Origin: Bog-473 sp963800725
GTDB taxonomy: Bacteria > Actinomycetota > Acidimicrobiia > Acidimicrobiales > RAAP-2
NCBI GenBank assembly: GCA_963800725.1
Contig: CAWDCE010000020.1
Span: 1-64,000 of the forward strand
Reading direction: 5' to 3'
Length of the DNA: 64,000 nucleotides
Shown here: piece by piece, positions 40,501 to 50,616 of the stretch
How positions within the stretch are numbered: position 1 is the stretch's first letter
Layout: each line of letters opens with the position of its first letter
Notes under the pieces: generated by a model
What the model was told of the DNA's origin: nothing
Seen by the model: only the letters and a program-made list of their open reading frames with translations
The model's database searches: none
Position numbers and translations under genes: made by a program

Positions 40501-41582
40501 GCAACGGCTTGCGTCATGGCCGGATAGGGGTCGATCACGACGTTGCCCGATGCCGACGTGGAATAACCGCCGATGGCCATCAAACCCTGCGGGCCACCAA
40601 ATGTGGCCAACTCCTCGGGACTGGCGTCGACTGCGGTCGATGCATTGCCCGTGGTCGGGTCCGTTCGCGTATAGACAATGGGGCCGCGGCCCGAGTTGGC
40701 CCCGACCAGGCTGTTGGCTCCATGGCGTAGCTCGTGAAACAGAGTGGTGTCGGGAGTCATGTACGTGTAGCCACTTTGATCGTCGGGCTGGAGTCCACTG
40801 CCGCTGGTGGGAATCGAGATGGTCGATACCGTGCCCGTCCCGTCGGCCATGGCTACACCGTTCAATGCACTGGCGACGCCGGCTGAAAATGGGGAACCGG
40901 ACGAACGCGGTGCCATCCCGATAACGACGTTGATACCCGACGTCGAACCGTCATCGGCATAGGCGAACGTGGTTGCCTCATTCCCCCAACCCACCGTGCC
41001 ACTCGCCATCGTGAGGTCGGCCCACGAAGGCAGTGGATGCGCCGCACCCAACACATGGAGGAGCGAGCGTCCAACAGGCGTATCTCCAATGAGTCCCAAC
41101 AACGTGGTCACCCGGGCGACGAATGCCGGATTTGGGGGTGGGGCCGGGGGTGCGGTGGCAGGAGCGGCAGGGTCGGTGCGAGGCAGGAAGGGGTTCAAGT
41201 TGGCCTGGGTGGTATCGATCACACCCGCATAGACCGCGATCCCCGGCGCAACGACGGTGACCGGCACGGGCCAGCTCTGGTCGTACATCAAGTCGACGAC
41301 TGGTTGGTTATTCGACGTCGAAACTGGGGTCGTCGGCACCGAATCAATGACCGGCAAGATGGGAGCGGCGCCGACCGAGACATCCACCACCGCCGTGCAC
41401 ACACCACAAAACAACGACAGCACCAGGGTCGCCTTCACCAAGGCGCCCACACGGCCCGCACCGCGAGCAGAGTTTCGACGGGCCCCCCGGCCACTGCGGC
41501 GAATTGGATCAATCGCCGGGGTCACCATCTGGCGTCGCGCCGAGAGCAACCCAGGGTGCTGCGACGAACGGTGATTCCTCAT
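37508..41582 (-). CDS. very large secreted protein: M91-like zinc protease, matrixin-like region, ricin-type repeats; frameshifted
   Basis: The joined product has about 1,350 residues. An Arg-rich leader and hydrophobic signal (ALVKATLVLSLFCGVCTAVV) is followed by a region with TLFHELRHGANSL at about residue 283 (HExxH) and ASPEELATFGG some 40 residues later, as in the M91 (NleD-like) metallopeptidases. A Pro/Gly/Ser linker (about 490-550) leads to a matrixin-like stretch (AALADWNAPGGAVTFSTT) in which the HExGHxxGxxH site reads QALGQLMGDSG. Then come several ricin-type beta-trefoil repeats with QxW motifs (NEQWQVNGNGTVKN, NEQWAVQTG, NEQWRILAPQF), a Thr/Pro linker and an Ig-like C-terminal domain. 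Indels lie near 39,930, 39,640 and 38,270. The ATG at 41582 has GGGAG 7 bases upstream. It sits between rarA and alaS, which are near neighbours in other actinobacteria. Probably a secreted, glycan-binding protease; the target is unknown. Confidence 0.65.
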
Positions 41583-41698
41583 TGTTGGCTCCCAAGGGAT
41601 CGCAGACGGTGGCAAGTCGACGTTGCGAAGCGCGATCTCTTACATGGGCGGGTGAGATGGCCGGGCTCGGGATCCCCGGGAGACCGACAAAATCTCCT

Positions 41699-42970
41699 CT
41701 AGGAATCGACCTCGCGGGGTGTCGGCTCGTAATAGACGTGCCCCTCGAGCGCTTCGGGCCGATATTGCTGGGCCACGACGCCCGAGGGGTCGTCGTGGGG
41801 GTAGCGGTAGCCCTCGCCGTGGCCAAGTGCGCCCGCCCCTTGGTAGTGGGCGTCGCGCAAATGGGTCGGCACTTCTTGGGGGACCCCCGAACGTACGTCA
41901 GCCTGGGCGCGACCGAGGGCAACCACCACAGCGTTGGATTTGGGTGCCCGGGCGAGATAGATGACCGCCTCGGCCAAGTTGAGCGCGGCTTCTGGGAGAC
42001 CGACGTATTCGACCGCCCTCGCGGCCGCCTCGGCCACCAAAAGCGCGTTGGGATCGGCCAATCCAATGTCTTCGCTCGCCAAGATCACCATCCGGCGAGC
42101 CAAAAAGCGCGGGTCCTCCCCGCCTTCGATCATGCGCGACATCCAATAGAGCCCGGCGTCTGGGTCTGAGCCGCGCACGCTCTTGATCAGTGCGGAGATC
42201 TGGTCGTAGTGCTCGTCGGCGCCTTGATGGAACAGCCGCCCGTCACGGGCCTTGGACATGTCGGCCATCGAGAGGTGCGGGCGCGCCGTAGGATCGGTCG
42301 TGGCGGCGCGGGCGAGTGCGACGGCGACCTCGATGGTGGTGAGCGCTGCCCGCGCATCGCCCTCACACGCCGAGACCACTGCCTCGATGGCATCGTCATC
42401 GGCGTCGGCCGATTCGGCCTCGAGGCCCCGCTCCACCAGCGTGCGCAGATCCTGGTGACTGAGCGGATGGAGTCGCCACAGCGAGGCCCGGCTGAGCAGG
42501 GGCGCATTGACCTCGAAGAACGGGTTCTCGGTGGTGGCGCCAATGAGCACCACCAGTCCGTCTTCGACGGCGGGAAGGAGTACGTCTTGTTGGGCCTTGT
42601 TGAAGCGGTGCACCTCATCGACAAAAAGCATCGTCCCCTGGCCCTGTTCACCCAGCCTCGCCCGGGCCTCGGCCAGCGCGTCGCGCACGTCTTTGACCCC
42701 GGCGGCCGTGGCCGAGAGCGTGACCAGATGCTTGGCCGTAGTAGCTGCGAGCAGTCGGGCGAGTGTGGTCTTGCCGGTGCCGGCGGGTCCCCACAAGATG
42801 GCCGATCCGACCCGGTCGCTCTCGGCCAGGGTCCGCAACGGTGCCCCCGGTCCGACGAGGTGCTCTTGACCCACCATCTCATCGAGTGTGCGGGGTCGCA
42901 GACGCGAGGCCAACGGCGCCTGGCGCTCGAGTTGTCGGTTGGCCGCGTCGGCAAAAAGGCTGTCGCTCAC
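41699..42970 (-). CDS. rarA: replication-associated recombination protein RarA (MgsA)
   Basis: This clamp-loader-like AAA+ ATPase works at stalled forks. Walker A is ILWGPAGTGKTTLARLLA, Walker B is TMLFVDEVHRFNKAQQD, sensor 1 is VLIGATTENPFFEVNAPLLS, and the C-terminal domain has SDPDAGLYWMSRMIEGGEDP and IYLARAPKSNAV. The 423-residue length is normal and the frame intact. The GTG at 42970 lies 17 bases after the aspS stop; the upstream extension of the frame to 43321 is antisense-like noise over aspS. Confidence 0.93.
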   Translation of the reverse strand: MSDSLFADAANRQLERQAPLASRLRPRTLDEMVGQEHLVGPGAPLRTLAESDRVGSAILWGPAGTGKTTLARLLAATTAKHLVTLSATAAGVKDVRDALAEARARLGEQGQGTMLFVDEVHRFNKAQQDVLLPAVEDGLVVLIGATTENPFFEVNAPLLSRASLWRLHPLSHQDLRTLVERGLEAESADADDDAIEAVVSACEGDARAALTTIEVAVALARAATTDPTARPHLSMADMSKARDGRLFHQGADEHYDQISALIKSVRGSDPDAGLYWMSRMIEGGEDPRFLARRMVILASEDIGLADPNALLVAEAAARAVEYVGLPEAALNLAEAVIYLARAPKSNAVVVALGRAQADVRSGVPQEVPTHLRDAHYQGAGALGHGEGYRYPHDDPSGVVAQQYRPEALEGHVYYEPTPREVDS

Positions 42971-42987
42971 GGCTCCGCCAGCGCGTC

Positions 42988-44777
42988 TCACGTCGCGGCT
43001 GGCGGTTCGGCCAATCGGATCCCGAGCTCGACCAGGGCGGATGCGGGAAGTTGGGATGGCGCGCCCGTCAAGAGGTCCGCTCCCGACTGGGTCTTCGGAT
43101 AGGCAATGACCTCTCTGATGTTGTCCTCGCCGGCCATGATGGCGACGAGGCGGTCGACCCCGAAGGCGAACCCGGCGTGGGGCGGTGCCCCGTAGCGAAA
43201 AGCCCCGAGCAAGAAGCCGAACCTCGCCTCGGCCTCCTCGGCGCTGATGCCGAGCACGTCGAAGACCCGGGACTGGATGTCGCGGCGATGGATACGCACA
43301 CTCCCCGATCCGAGCTCCCACCCGTTGAGGACCAGGTCATAGGCCTGAGATCGCACCGCGGCGGGGTCGGTCTCCAAGAGGGGCAGGTCTTCGGGGTAGG
43401 GCATGGTGAATGGGTGATGGGCCGGGGCCGGGTTCCCCTCCACGTCGGTCCCGTCGAACATCGGGAAATCGACCACCCAGACGTAGCGGTGCGGGCCGTC
43501 GCCGACCGGCGGTGAGCCCAAGGCGGCACGCAAGGTCCCGAGCACCGTGCACGCGACGCGGTACTCGTCCGACACCACCAATATGAGGTCGCCCACTTGA
43601 GCACCGGTACGGTCCAAGATGGCTGTTCGCTCGCCGTCTGAGAGAAAACGGTCGAGGGGAGAATTGAGGGCGAGCCCTCCCCCGTCGGCGGATTCGACCC
43701 GGAACCACGCCAGGCCCTGTGCCCCGGTCCGTTTGGCCTGTTCGGTCAATGCATCGAGTCGCGAGCGGGTGAAAGTTGCGCCCTCGGGGACCACAATGGC
43801 CTTGACCACCGGCGAGGCAAACGCCCGGACCTCGGTGGCGGCGAAGTCCTCGCTCAGATCAATCAGCTCCATCCCAAAGCGCAGGTCGGGTTTATCTGTC
43901 CCGAATCGATCCAGCGCATCGGCCCATGTCATGGTGGCGATGGGCGGGGGTCGTTGCCCCGTCGCGGCCTGCGCTGCATCGAGGACGGCCTCTGAGACGA
44001 ATCCCATGACGTCGTCTTGACTGGCGAAGGAGGCCTCCATGTCGAGCTGGGAGAATTCGAACTGGCGATCCGCCCGCAGATCCTCGTCACGCAGGCAGCG
44101 CGGCAATTTGGTAGTAGCGGTCGAACCCACCGACCATCAAGAGCTGCTTGGCCAGTTGGGGACTTTGGGGCAACGCGTAGAAGCTGCCGTGATGGAGCCG
44201 GCTCGGCACCGAGAATTTCGCGTGAGCCCTCGGGCGTCGGGGCCCACAGCAGCGGCGTCTCGACCTCGCAGAAACCCTGGCGGTCCATGGCGGCGCGGAT
44301 GGCGGCATTGACCCGCGAACGCAGGCGCAGGTTCGACTGCATGCGTGTTCGGCGCAGGTCGATGTAGCGGTGCCGCAACCGCACCGGTTCGTCGGACTCG
44401 TCGCGGTCGTCGACCGAGAACGGCGGTGGCTCGGCCTCGTTCAAGATCTCCACGGTGCAATCGCCGATCTCGACCTCGCCGGTGGCCAGGTGGTCATTGC
44501 GCGTGCCGTCTGGACGAAGCCGCACCGTGCCGTTGATGGCGACCACCCATTCGCTGCGCACGTCGACGCTGTTGTCGATCACGCACTGGATCACCCCGGT
44601 GTGATCACGCAGGTCGACAAATGCCAGGTGCTCGCCGTGCTCGCGTCGCCGGGCCACCCACCCACAGACGCGCACCTCGGTGCCGACGTCTTTGGGCCGC
44701 AGCACACCGCACAAGTGGGTCCGCATCGCGGTCGGGCGGGGATCGGTCGAGGACTCGTCGTGATGGTGGTCGGGCAT
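42988..44777 (-). CDS. aspS: aspartyl-tRNA synthetase, two or three frameshifts
   Basis: The N-terminal OB fold binds the anticodon (VRVCGWVARRREHGEHLAFV). The class II core follows: VETPLLWAPTPEGSRE (motif 1 region), SFYALPQSPQLAKQLLMVGG, motif 2 LRDEDLRADRQFEFSQLDME, the bacterial GAD insertion (about 43,600-43,950), and motif 3 GFAFGVDRLVAIMAGEDNIR with VIAYPKTQSGADLLTGAPS. Indels lie near 44,205 and 44,110. About 595 residues is normal for the bacterial type. The start is uncertain: TTG 44789, ATG 44777 or ATG 44726; an AAGGA lies upstream of the first two. It lies 43 bases after the hisS stop. Confidence 0.93.
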
Positions 44778-44819
44778 GCGCTTGGTCAAGATCCTTCGTG
44801 ATGGTCGGTGGCGGTCGGT

Positions 44820-46052
44820 CTAGGCGTCGGCGAGCTGGGCGACGGCTTGCACCACGTCGGCCCGGGCGACTGGGTACTGCTCGGCATCTTGGCGCAACGG
44901 GCGCAGCACAACGGTGCCCTCGTCGAGTTCCTTGCGTCCGATCAACAGCGCGCAGCGAGCGCCTGATCGATCGGCCGTCTTCATCTGGGACTTCATCGAG
45001 CGCCCGTCGAAACCACGGTCGACCCGCAACCCCGCCCGGCGCAGCTCGGCGGCCAAAAGCACCGCGGACTCTCCCCCGGTGACGTCGATCACGTAGGCGT
45101 CGAGCGGGGCGGGATCGACGGCGAAGACCCCTTCGGCGTCGCAAGCGATCAGCACGCGCTCCATCCCGATCCCAAAACCAATACCCGGAGTCGGCGGCCC
45201 TCCCAACATTTCGACGAGACCGTTGTAGCGACCTCCACCCCCGAGGGCATTTTGTGCAGCCTCCATGGCGCCCGAGGCGAACTCGAACGTGGTCCTGGTG
45301 TAGTAGTCAAACCCGCGCACCAATCGATGGTCGATGTGATAGTTGACATCGAGCGCGTCAAGGCCGGCACGCACCCGGGCAAAGTGCGCCCCACAGGCGT
45401 CACAGAGGTGGTCCAAGAAATGTGGCGCCGATTCGGTCGCCGACTGGCAGCCCGGGTCCTTGCAGTCAAGGACGCGCAGCGGGTTGTCCTTGTAGCGAGT
45501 CCGGTGCGAATCGCAGAGCTGGTCTTGGTGGGAGGCCAAGAACTCGACCAACAGCGCGAGGAATTCCGGTCGGCAATTCTCATCGCCCATCGAATGCAGC
45601 TTGAGGGTCACCTGGGTCAGACCGAGGGAGGTGATGAAGTCGAACGCCAAGGTGATGACCTCGACATCGAGGTCAGCGTCGGACGGCCCGAGGGCCTCGA
45701 GACCGAGTTGGAAGTGCTGACGGTAGCGACCCTGCTGGGGGTTTTCGTGGCGAAATGACGGGGCGTAGTACCACGCCTTCCACGGGGGCACCGGGTGGTG
45801 CTGGACGAACGCGCGCACGACCGAGGCCGTCCCCTCGGGGCGCAGGGCCATGATCTGGCCATCTCGGTCCGCGAAGGTGTACATCTCCTTGCCGACGATG
45901 TCGCTGCCCTCCCCGATGCCGCGATGAAAAATCCCGACGTGCTCGAGGACCGGGGTGATGACGAGGCCGTATCCGGCCCCCTCAACCCCCCGGGCGAACC
46001 GCTCGACGAGGCGCTGCCAGCGATCCGACTCGGGCCACAACACGTCATGCAT
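44820..46052 (-). CDS. hisS: histidyl-tRNA synthetase
   Basis: Class II features are present: GMHDVLWPESDRWQ at the N-terminus, MALRPEGTASVVRAFV (motif 2 region), the histidine-binding LVRGFDYYTRTTFEF, motif 3 GIGFGIGMERVLIA, and the anticodon-binding C-terminal domain ending with AEQYPVARADVVQAVAQL. The uninterrupted frame gives 410 residues. In the same frame ARTPKG precedes the first Met, as in many HisS proteins that start near xxPKGMHD, so the true start is probably upstream, for example the GTG near 46,131 after an undetected indel. It follows relA by about 85 bases. Confidence 0.93.
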   Translation of the reverse strand: MHDVLWPESDRWQRLVERFARGVEGAGYGLVITPVLEHVGIFHRGIGEGSDIVGKEMYTFADRDGQIMALRPEGTASVVRAFVQHHPVPPWKAWYYAPSFRHENPQQGRYRQHFQLGLEALGPSDADLDVEVITLAFDFITSLGLTQVTLKLHSMGDENCRPEFLALLVEFLASHQDQLCDSHRTRYKDNPLRVLDCKDPGCQSATESAPHFLDHLCDACGAHFARVRAGLDALDVNYHIDHRLVRGFDYYTRTTFEFASGAMEAAQNALGGGGRYNGLVEMLGGPPTPGIGFGIGMERVLIACDAEGVFAVDPAPLDAYVIDVTGGESAVLLAAELRRAGLRVDRGFDGRSMKSQMKTADRSGARCALLIGRKELDEGTVVLRPLRQDAEQYPVARADVVQAVAQLADA

Positions 46053-46139
46053 GCCCTTGGGGGTCCGCGCCGGCTCTCTGCGCCCCGAATTCGGCGTCCG
46101 GGCGCGCCGAAGGGTCGGGCGTCGACGGCAGATCCACGG

Positions 46140-48372
46140 TCAGACCTTCTTGCCGGGAAGCTGGCGATAGGCGTCGAAGACACCGTCAAGGTGTTTGAGC
46201 GCCGAGATGAGCGACTGCAGATGGGTCGGGTCGGCCAGTTCCACATCGAAGGCCATCCGGCTGACCCGATCCGGGGTCGTGGCCGTGCGGGCGGCCACGA
46301 TGTTGAGGTGGTGCTCGGACACCACCCGGCTGACGTCGGCCAACAGGCGGGATCGGTCGAAAGCCTGGACCTCGATGGTCGCCACGAAGACTCCGTCATT
46401 ACCCCGGTCCCATTCAACCTCGATGAGTCGCTCCTTGGAGCGGTCCGCCAATGCAGTGGCATTGGCGCAGTCGGCCCGGTGGACTGAAACCCCGCGCCCT
46501 TGGGTGACGAACCCGATGATCTGATCACCAGGCACCGGCGTGCAACACCGGGCCAGGTGGATCATGACGTCGTCGAGGCCCTCGACGTAGACCCCGGTCC
46601 CGGTGCGCCGTCCCGGGCGCGGGCCGCGCGTGCCGCGCAGTGCGGTGGTCGGAAGCTGCTCTTCCTCCCCGCCGCGCAAGGAGCGGGCGAGACGCTGCAC
46701 GATCGATTGAGCCGATACCTGGTTCTCGCCAATGGCGGCATAGAGGGCGTCGACGTCGCTCAGGTGCATGGACTCGGCCACATCAACCAACGCCGTCGAG
46801 CTCAACACCTTGTGCAACGGCAACCCGTCGCGCCGCAGTGCGCGAGAGCTCCTCGCGGCCGTTTTCGATGGCGTCTTCACGGCGCTCACGGCTGAACCAC
46901 TGGCGGATCTTGTTACGCGCCCGAGTCGACGCGACGATCTGAAGCCAGTCTCTCGACGGTCCGGCAGTGGGTGATTTCGAGGTGAAGATCTCGACGGTGT
47001 CCGCCGAGGACAGAATCGTCTCGAGCGGCACCAAGCGACCATTGACCCGGGCCCCGATGCAGCGGTGCCCGACCTCGGTGTGGATCACATAGGCAAAGTC
47101 CACCGGCGTCGAACGCGCCGGGAGGGCGATGACCTTGCCCTTGGGGGTGAAGACATAGACCTCGTCTTGTTCGAGATCGAGCTTGAGGGCCTCGAGGAAC
47201 TCGATCGGGTCATCGGTCTGGCGGTCGACGTCCGCGATGCGCTGCAACCAGGCCATCTCGGACGAGTGGTCTTCCTTCGCTTTGTAGCCCCAGTGCGCCG
47301 CAATGCCGTATTCGGCGCGGCTGTGCATCTCGGTAGTGCGGATCTGCACCTCGACGGGCTTGCCATCCAAGCCAATCACCGTGGTGTGCAGCGATTGGTA
47401 CATGTTGAACTTCGGGGTGTTGATGTAGTCCTTGAACCGGCCCTGGACCGGCGCCCAAATGGCGTGGATGGCCCCGAGCGCAGCCCAGCAGTCCTTCTCG
47501 GAATCGACGACGACCCGGATGGCCACCAGGTCGTTGATGTCGTCGAACTCCTTGCCCCGCACCACCATTTTCTCGTAGATGCTCCACAGGTGCTTCGGCC
47601 GCCCCGTGACGTCGGCCGCCACTCCCATGTCGTTCATGCGCTGGCGGACATGGACCAAGACGCGCTCGAGATACTCCTCGCGCTGGGGGGCCCGGTCGGC
47701 GACCATCTGCTCGATTTCGGCGTAGCGCTTCGGGTGCAAGGTGGCGAAGGCCAGGTCCTCGAGCTGCCAGCGCACCTGTTGGACACCGAGTCGGTGGGCC
47801 AGCGGCGCGTAGACATCGAAGGTCTCTTGGGCCGTGCGGCGCTGCTTCCATTCGGGCATGACCGCCAGCGTGCGCATGTTGTGCAATCGGTCGGCCAGCT
47901 TGATTAACAGCACGCGCCAGTCGTCGGCCATGGCCACGAGCATCTTGCGGATGGTCGCCGCCTGCTGGGCCTCTTTGGAGTCGAACTGGAGCCGATCGAG
48001 CTTGGTCACCCCGTCCACCACGTTGGCGACCCCGTCGCCGAAGGTCTCCCTGATGGTTTCCAACGACAGGCCCGTGTCCTCGACCGCATCGTGCAAGAGG
48101 GCCGCCGCCACGGTCTGGGAGTCGAGGCCAAGCTCGGCCACGATCGTTGCCACCGCAACCGGGTGGGTGATGTAGGGCTCGCCCGAGCGCCGGAACTGCC
48201 CATCGTGAGCCGAAAGGGCCGCCTTGCCTGCAGCCACGATCATCGAGGTGTCGTCGTCGGGACGGTGCGCGGAGAACTCGGCTAAGAGGGTGGCCAACAG
48301 ATCGGTGAGCGCGCCCTCCCCATCGTCGGCGCCGGGGGTGGAATTGGGCGTCACCCGCGTCAGGGTCACCAT
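46140..48372 (-). CDS. relA: bifunctional (p)ppGpp synthetase/hydrolase (Rsh), one frameshift
   Basis: The HD hydrolase domain has AAALLHDAVEDTGLSLETI (HD pair), the synthetase domain has VVRGKEFDDINDLVAIRVVV and NTPKFNMYQSLHTTVIGLDG, the TGS domain has VYVFTPKGKVIALPARSTP, and the C-terminal ACT domain spans about 46,140-46,400 (IEVQAFDRSRLLADVSRVVS). With the hydrolase motif intact it should both make and break the alarmone. An indel near 46,850 joins the two frames; total about 743 residues, normal. Its place between secF and hisS is the actinobacterial order. Confidence 0.93.
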
Positions 48373-48451
48373 CCCTCTACGCTACCGGAAACGGCACGAG
48401 GTCCAGGTCACAGCGACGTTGGCCGCCGCGTCATCGTGGGGAGGGCGCTCA

Positions 48452-49243
48452 ATGCTCGAATCGGGCACATTTTGGTTGAAGATCATGGGCCTCCAGGTCA
48501 CCGACGCGTTCGGTCGCTCGCCATCGGCCCGGGCGCGCATCGACGAGGGTGGGTGGCTCGCCCTCACCGGTGAAGCGTCGGCGGACATGAACATGGGTGC
48601 GGTCTTAGATACCGACCAAGCTGGCGAACTGCTCGAGATCTACTGCGATGAGTTGGGCCAGCTCCCCGCCGTGGTGATGCTCGAACACGCAACGGACGCC
48701 TTGGTCGCCCAGGCGAACTCCCGCGGTGCGAAGGCCGTCGGGGAAGTGCCGATCATGGTGTGGCACGGCGACACGGTGCCCCACTTCGACGTGGACGAAT
48801 CGATTGAAGTCGGACCCACGCTGGCGCCTGGTGAGACGAACGCCGCCATCGGCGTGATCGCCGAGGCCTTCTCCCTCGATCCTGCCATGTGTCGCCGTGC
48901 GCTCGGGGCCATGGCGGGGAATCCGATCACGCGCTTTTGGATTGGCGAGCGCGAGGGCGAGATCGTCGGTGCAGCGATGACACTGATTACCGGCGGGATC
49001 GTTGGCATCTATTGCATGGCGACGCCCGAACGGCTGCAGCACCAAGGCATTGGCCGGGCGGTGCTTTGCACCTTGATGACACAACATGCGCAGAGTGCCA
49101 CCAGCACAGCCCCGGTCCGCTTTCTCCTCGGCGCGACGCCGGCGGGCCGTCACCTCTATGACGAAGTGGAATTCGAAGTGGTGGCCAGCCCCGCGGCATT
49201 GGCCTTTGGTGTCTCGACACAGTTCGACACGGCACCGCAGTAG
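48452..49243 (+). CDS. GNAT family N-acetyltransferase
   Basis: The C-terminal GNAT domain has the acetyl-CoA loop region YCMATPERLQHQGIGRAVLC (Q/RxxGxG/A) and strand AAMTLITGGIVGIY. The N-terminal 120 residues (FWLKIMGLQVTDAFG, then MVWHGDTVPHFDVDES) form an extra domain of the double-GNAT or regulatory type. The substrate is unknown. I chose the ATG at 48452 with GGAGG 8 bases upstream; the longer open frame to 48224 overlaps relA in antisense. It is transcribed against the surrounding cluster and converges with secF, 12 bases apart. Confidence 0.8.
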   Translation: MLESGTFWLKIMGLQVTDAFGRSPSARARIDEGGWLALTGEASADMNMGAVLDTDQAGELLEIYCDELGQLPAVVMLEHATDALVAQANSRGAKAVGEVPIMVWHGDTVPHFDVDESIEVGPTLAPGETNAAIGVIAEAFSLDPAMCRRALGAMAGNPITRFWIGEREGEIVGAAMTLITGGIVGIYCMATPERLQHQGIGRAVLCTLMTQHAQSATSTAPVRFLLGATPAGRHLYDEVEFEVVASPAALAFGVSTQFDTAPQ

Positions 49244-49255
49244 CGGCGCGTTGGG

Positions 49256-50616
49256 CTAACTCTTGCGCTTGCCCTTGGCCTTGCGGGGCCGAGCCGTGGT
49301 CTGAGCGCCCCCGCCGGATCCGGATCCCGAACCGGTTGCCCCGGCGTCGGTCGGTCGATCCATCACCGCAGTCCCACTGGCGGACCCCGGCCTGATGGGG
49401 CCAGCACCACGGCCCGTCGAGGTATTGGTCCTGACCTGACCCCCGGCCGAAATGTTGATCTGGGTGGCCAGTGCGGCGGCGGCCGCCGGCGACAAGGAGC
49501 CCCCGCGGTCGGTTCGCTTGGCGTTGCGCTGCGCGATGGCGACCCAGCGCGATTCGCGCTCTTTGAACATGCAGAGCACGGGGGCCGCTATGAAGATGGA
49601 GGAGTATGCGCCGCTCAAGAGGCCGACAAAGAGCGCCAGTCCGTAGTCCTGGAGGGTCGACGCCCCCAACAGCTGGGCACCGACCAACAACACGGCGAGC
49701 ACCGGCAAGATGGCGACCAACGACGTGTTGATCGAACGCGCCAAGGTCTGGTTCATCGAGAGATTGATGAGCTGGGTGTAAGTGACCCGCCCGGTGGCCC
49801 CGATGCCCTTGGTGTTGTCTCTGACCCGGTCGAAAACGACGACGGTGTCATAGAGCGAATACCCAAGAATCGTCAGCACGGCCACCACCGTGTCGGGAGT
49901 CACCTGGAAATTGAAGATCGAGTAGACCCCGACGGTCACCAAGATGTCGTGCACCATGGCGATGAACGCGGCCAGGGCCATCTTTGGCTCGAAGCGGATC
50001 GAGATGTAGATGCCAACCACGACGAAGAAGATGATCAGCGCGGTGATGGCCCGGCTGGTGATCTCCGAGCCCCAGGTCGGTCCGACCTGCGTGCGGTTGT
50101 TCTTGATGTTCTCCACCGTCGTGTGGGTGAGCTTGGCCAATGCCACCTCAACCCGGTTCTCTTCGGCTTGCTGCGCGGCGGGGGTCAACTTGTTCAGGTC
50201 GGCTTGGACGTTGAGCTGTTGGTGCTTACCCTGCCCGAGCAGGTCGACCACGGGCTGGGTGAGACCCGCCGCGGTCACCGCATTGAGCGCCTGGGTCTGG
50301 GTGATCCCCGGAGCTTCGACCGTCCACTCGGTGCCACCCTTGAAGTCGATGCCGAGATTCAGCCCGCCACGCAAGATGATCGAGATGATCCCCGCCGCGA
50401 TGATGATGGTCGAAATGGTGAACCAGATGCGCCGGTGCCCGACGAAATCAAACGTGGTCTCCCCGCGGTAGAGGCGGCGCAGCGGCCCGTGGTGGTTGGG
50501 GTCCTTCTCGCGCTTGGCAATGATGTTGCGCACCGCATCGTCGACACTGAGATCGTCGTCCTCGAGCGCGCGTCTTCGACCGCGTCGTCCATGGTCAGAT
50601 CTTCGTCGTCACTCAT
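49256..50616 (-). CDS. secF: protein translocase subunit SecF, one frameshift
   Basis: SecF features are visible: TFDFVGHRRIWFTISTIIIA (TM1), GLNLGIDFKGGTEWTVEAPG, the RND-like core RAITALIIFFVVVGIYISIR, VAVLTILGYSLYDTVVVFDR and LINLSMNQTLARSINTSLVA. With SecD and YajC it uses the proton-motive force to help preprotein export. The N-terminal acidic leader begins at ATG 50616, overlapping the secD stop, and joins the main frame through an indel near 50,560. The C-terminal 95 residues are a low-complexity Gly/Ser tail ending in KGKRKS. Its length is above the usual because of that tail. Confidence 0.93.
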
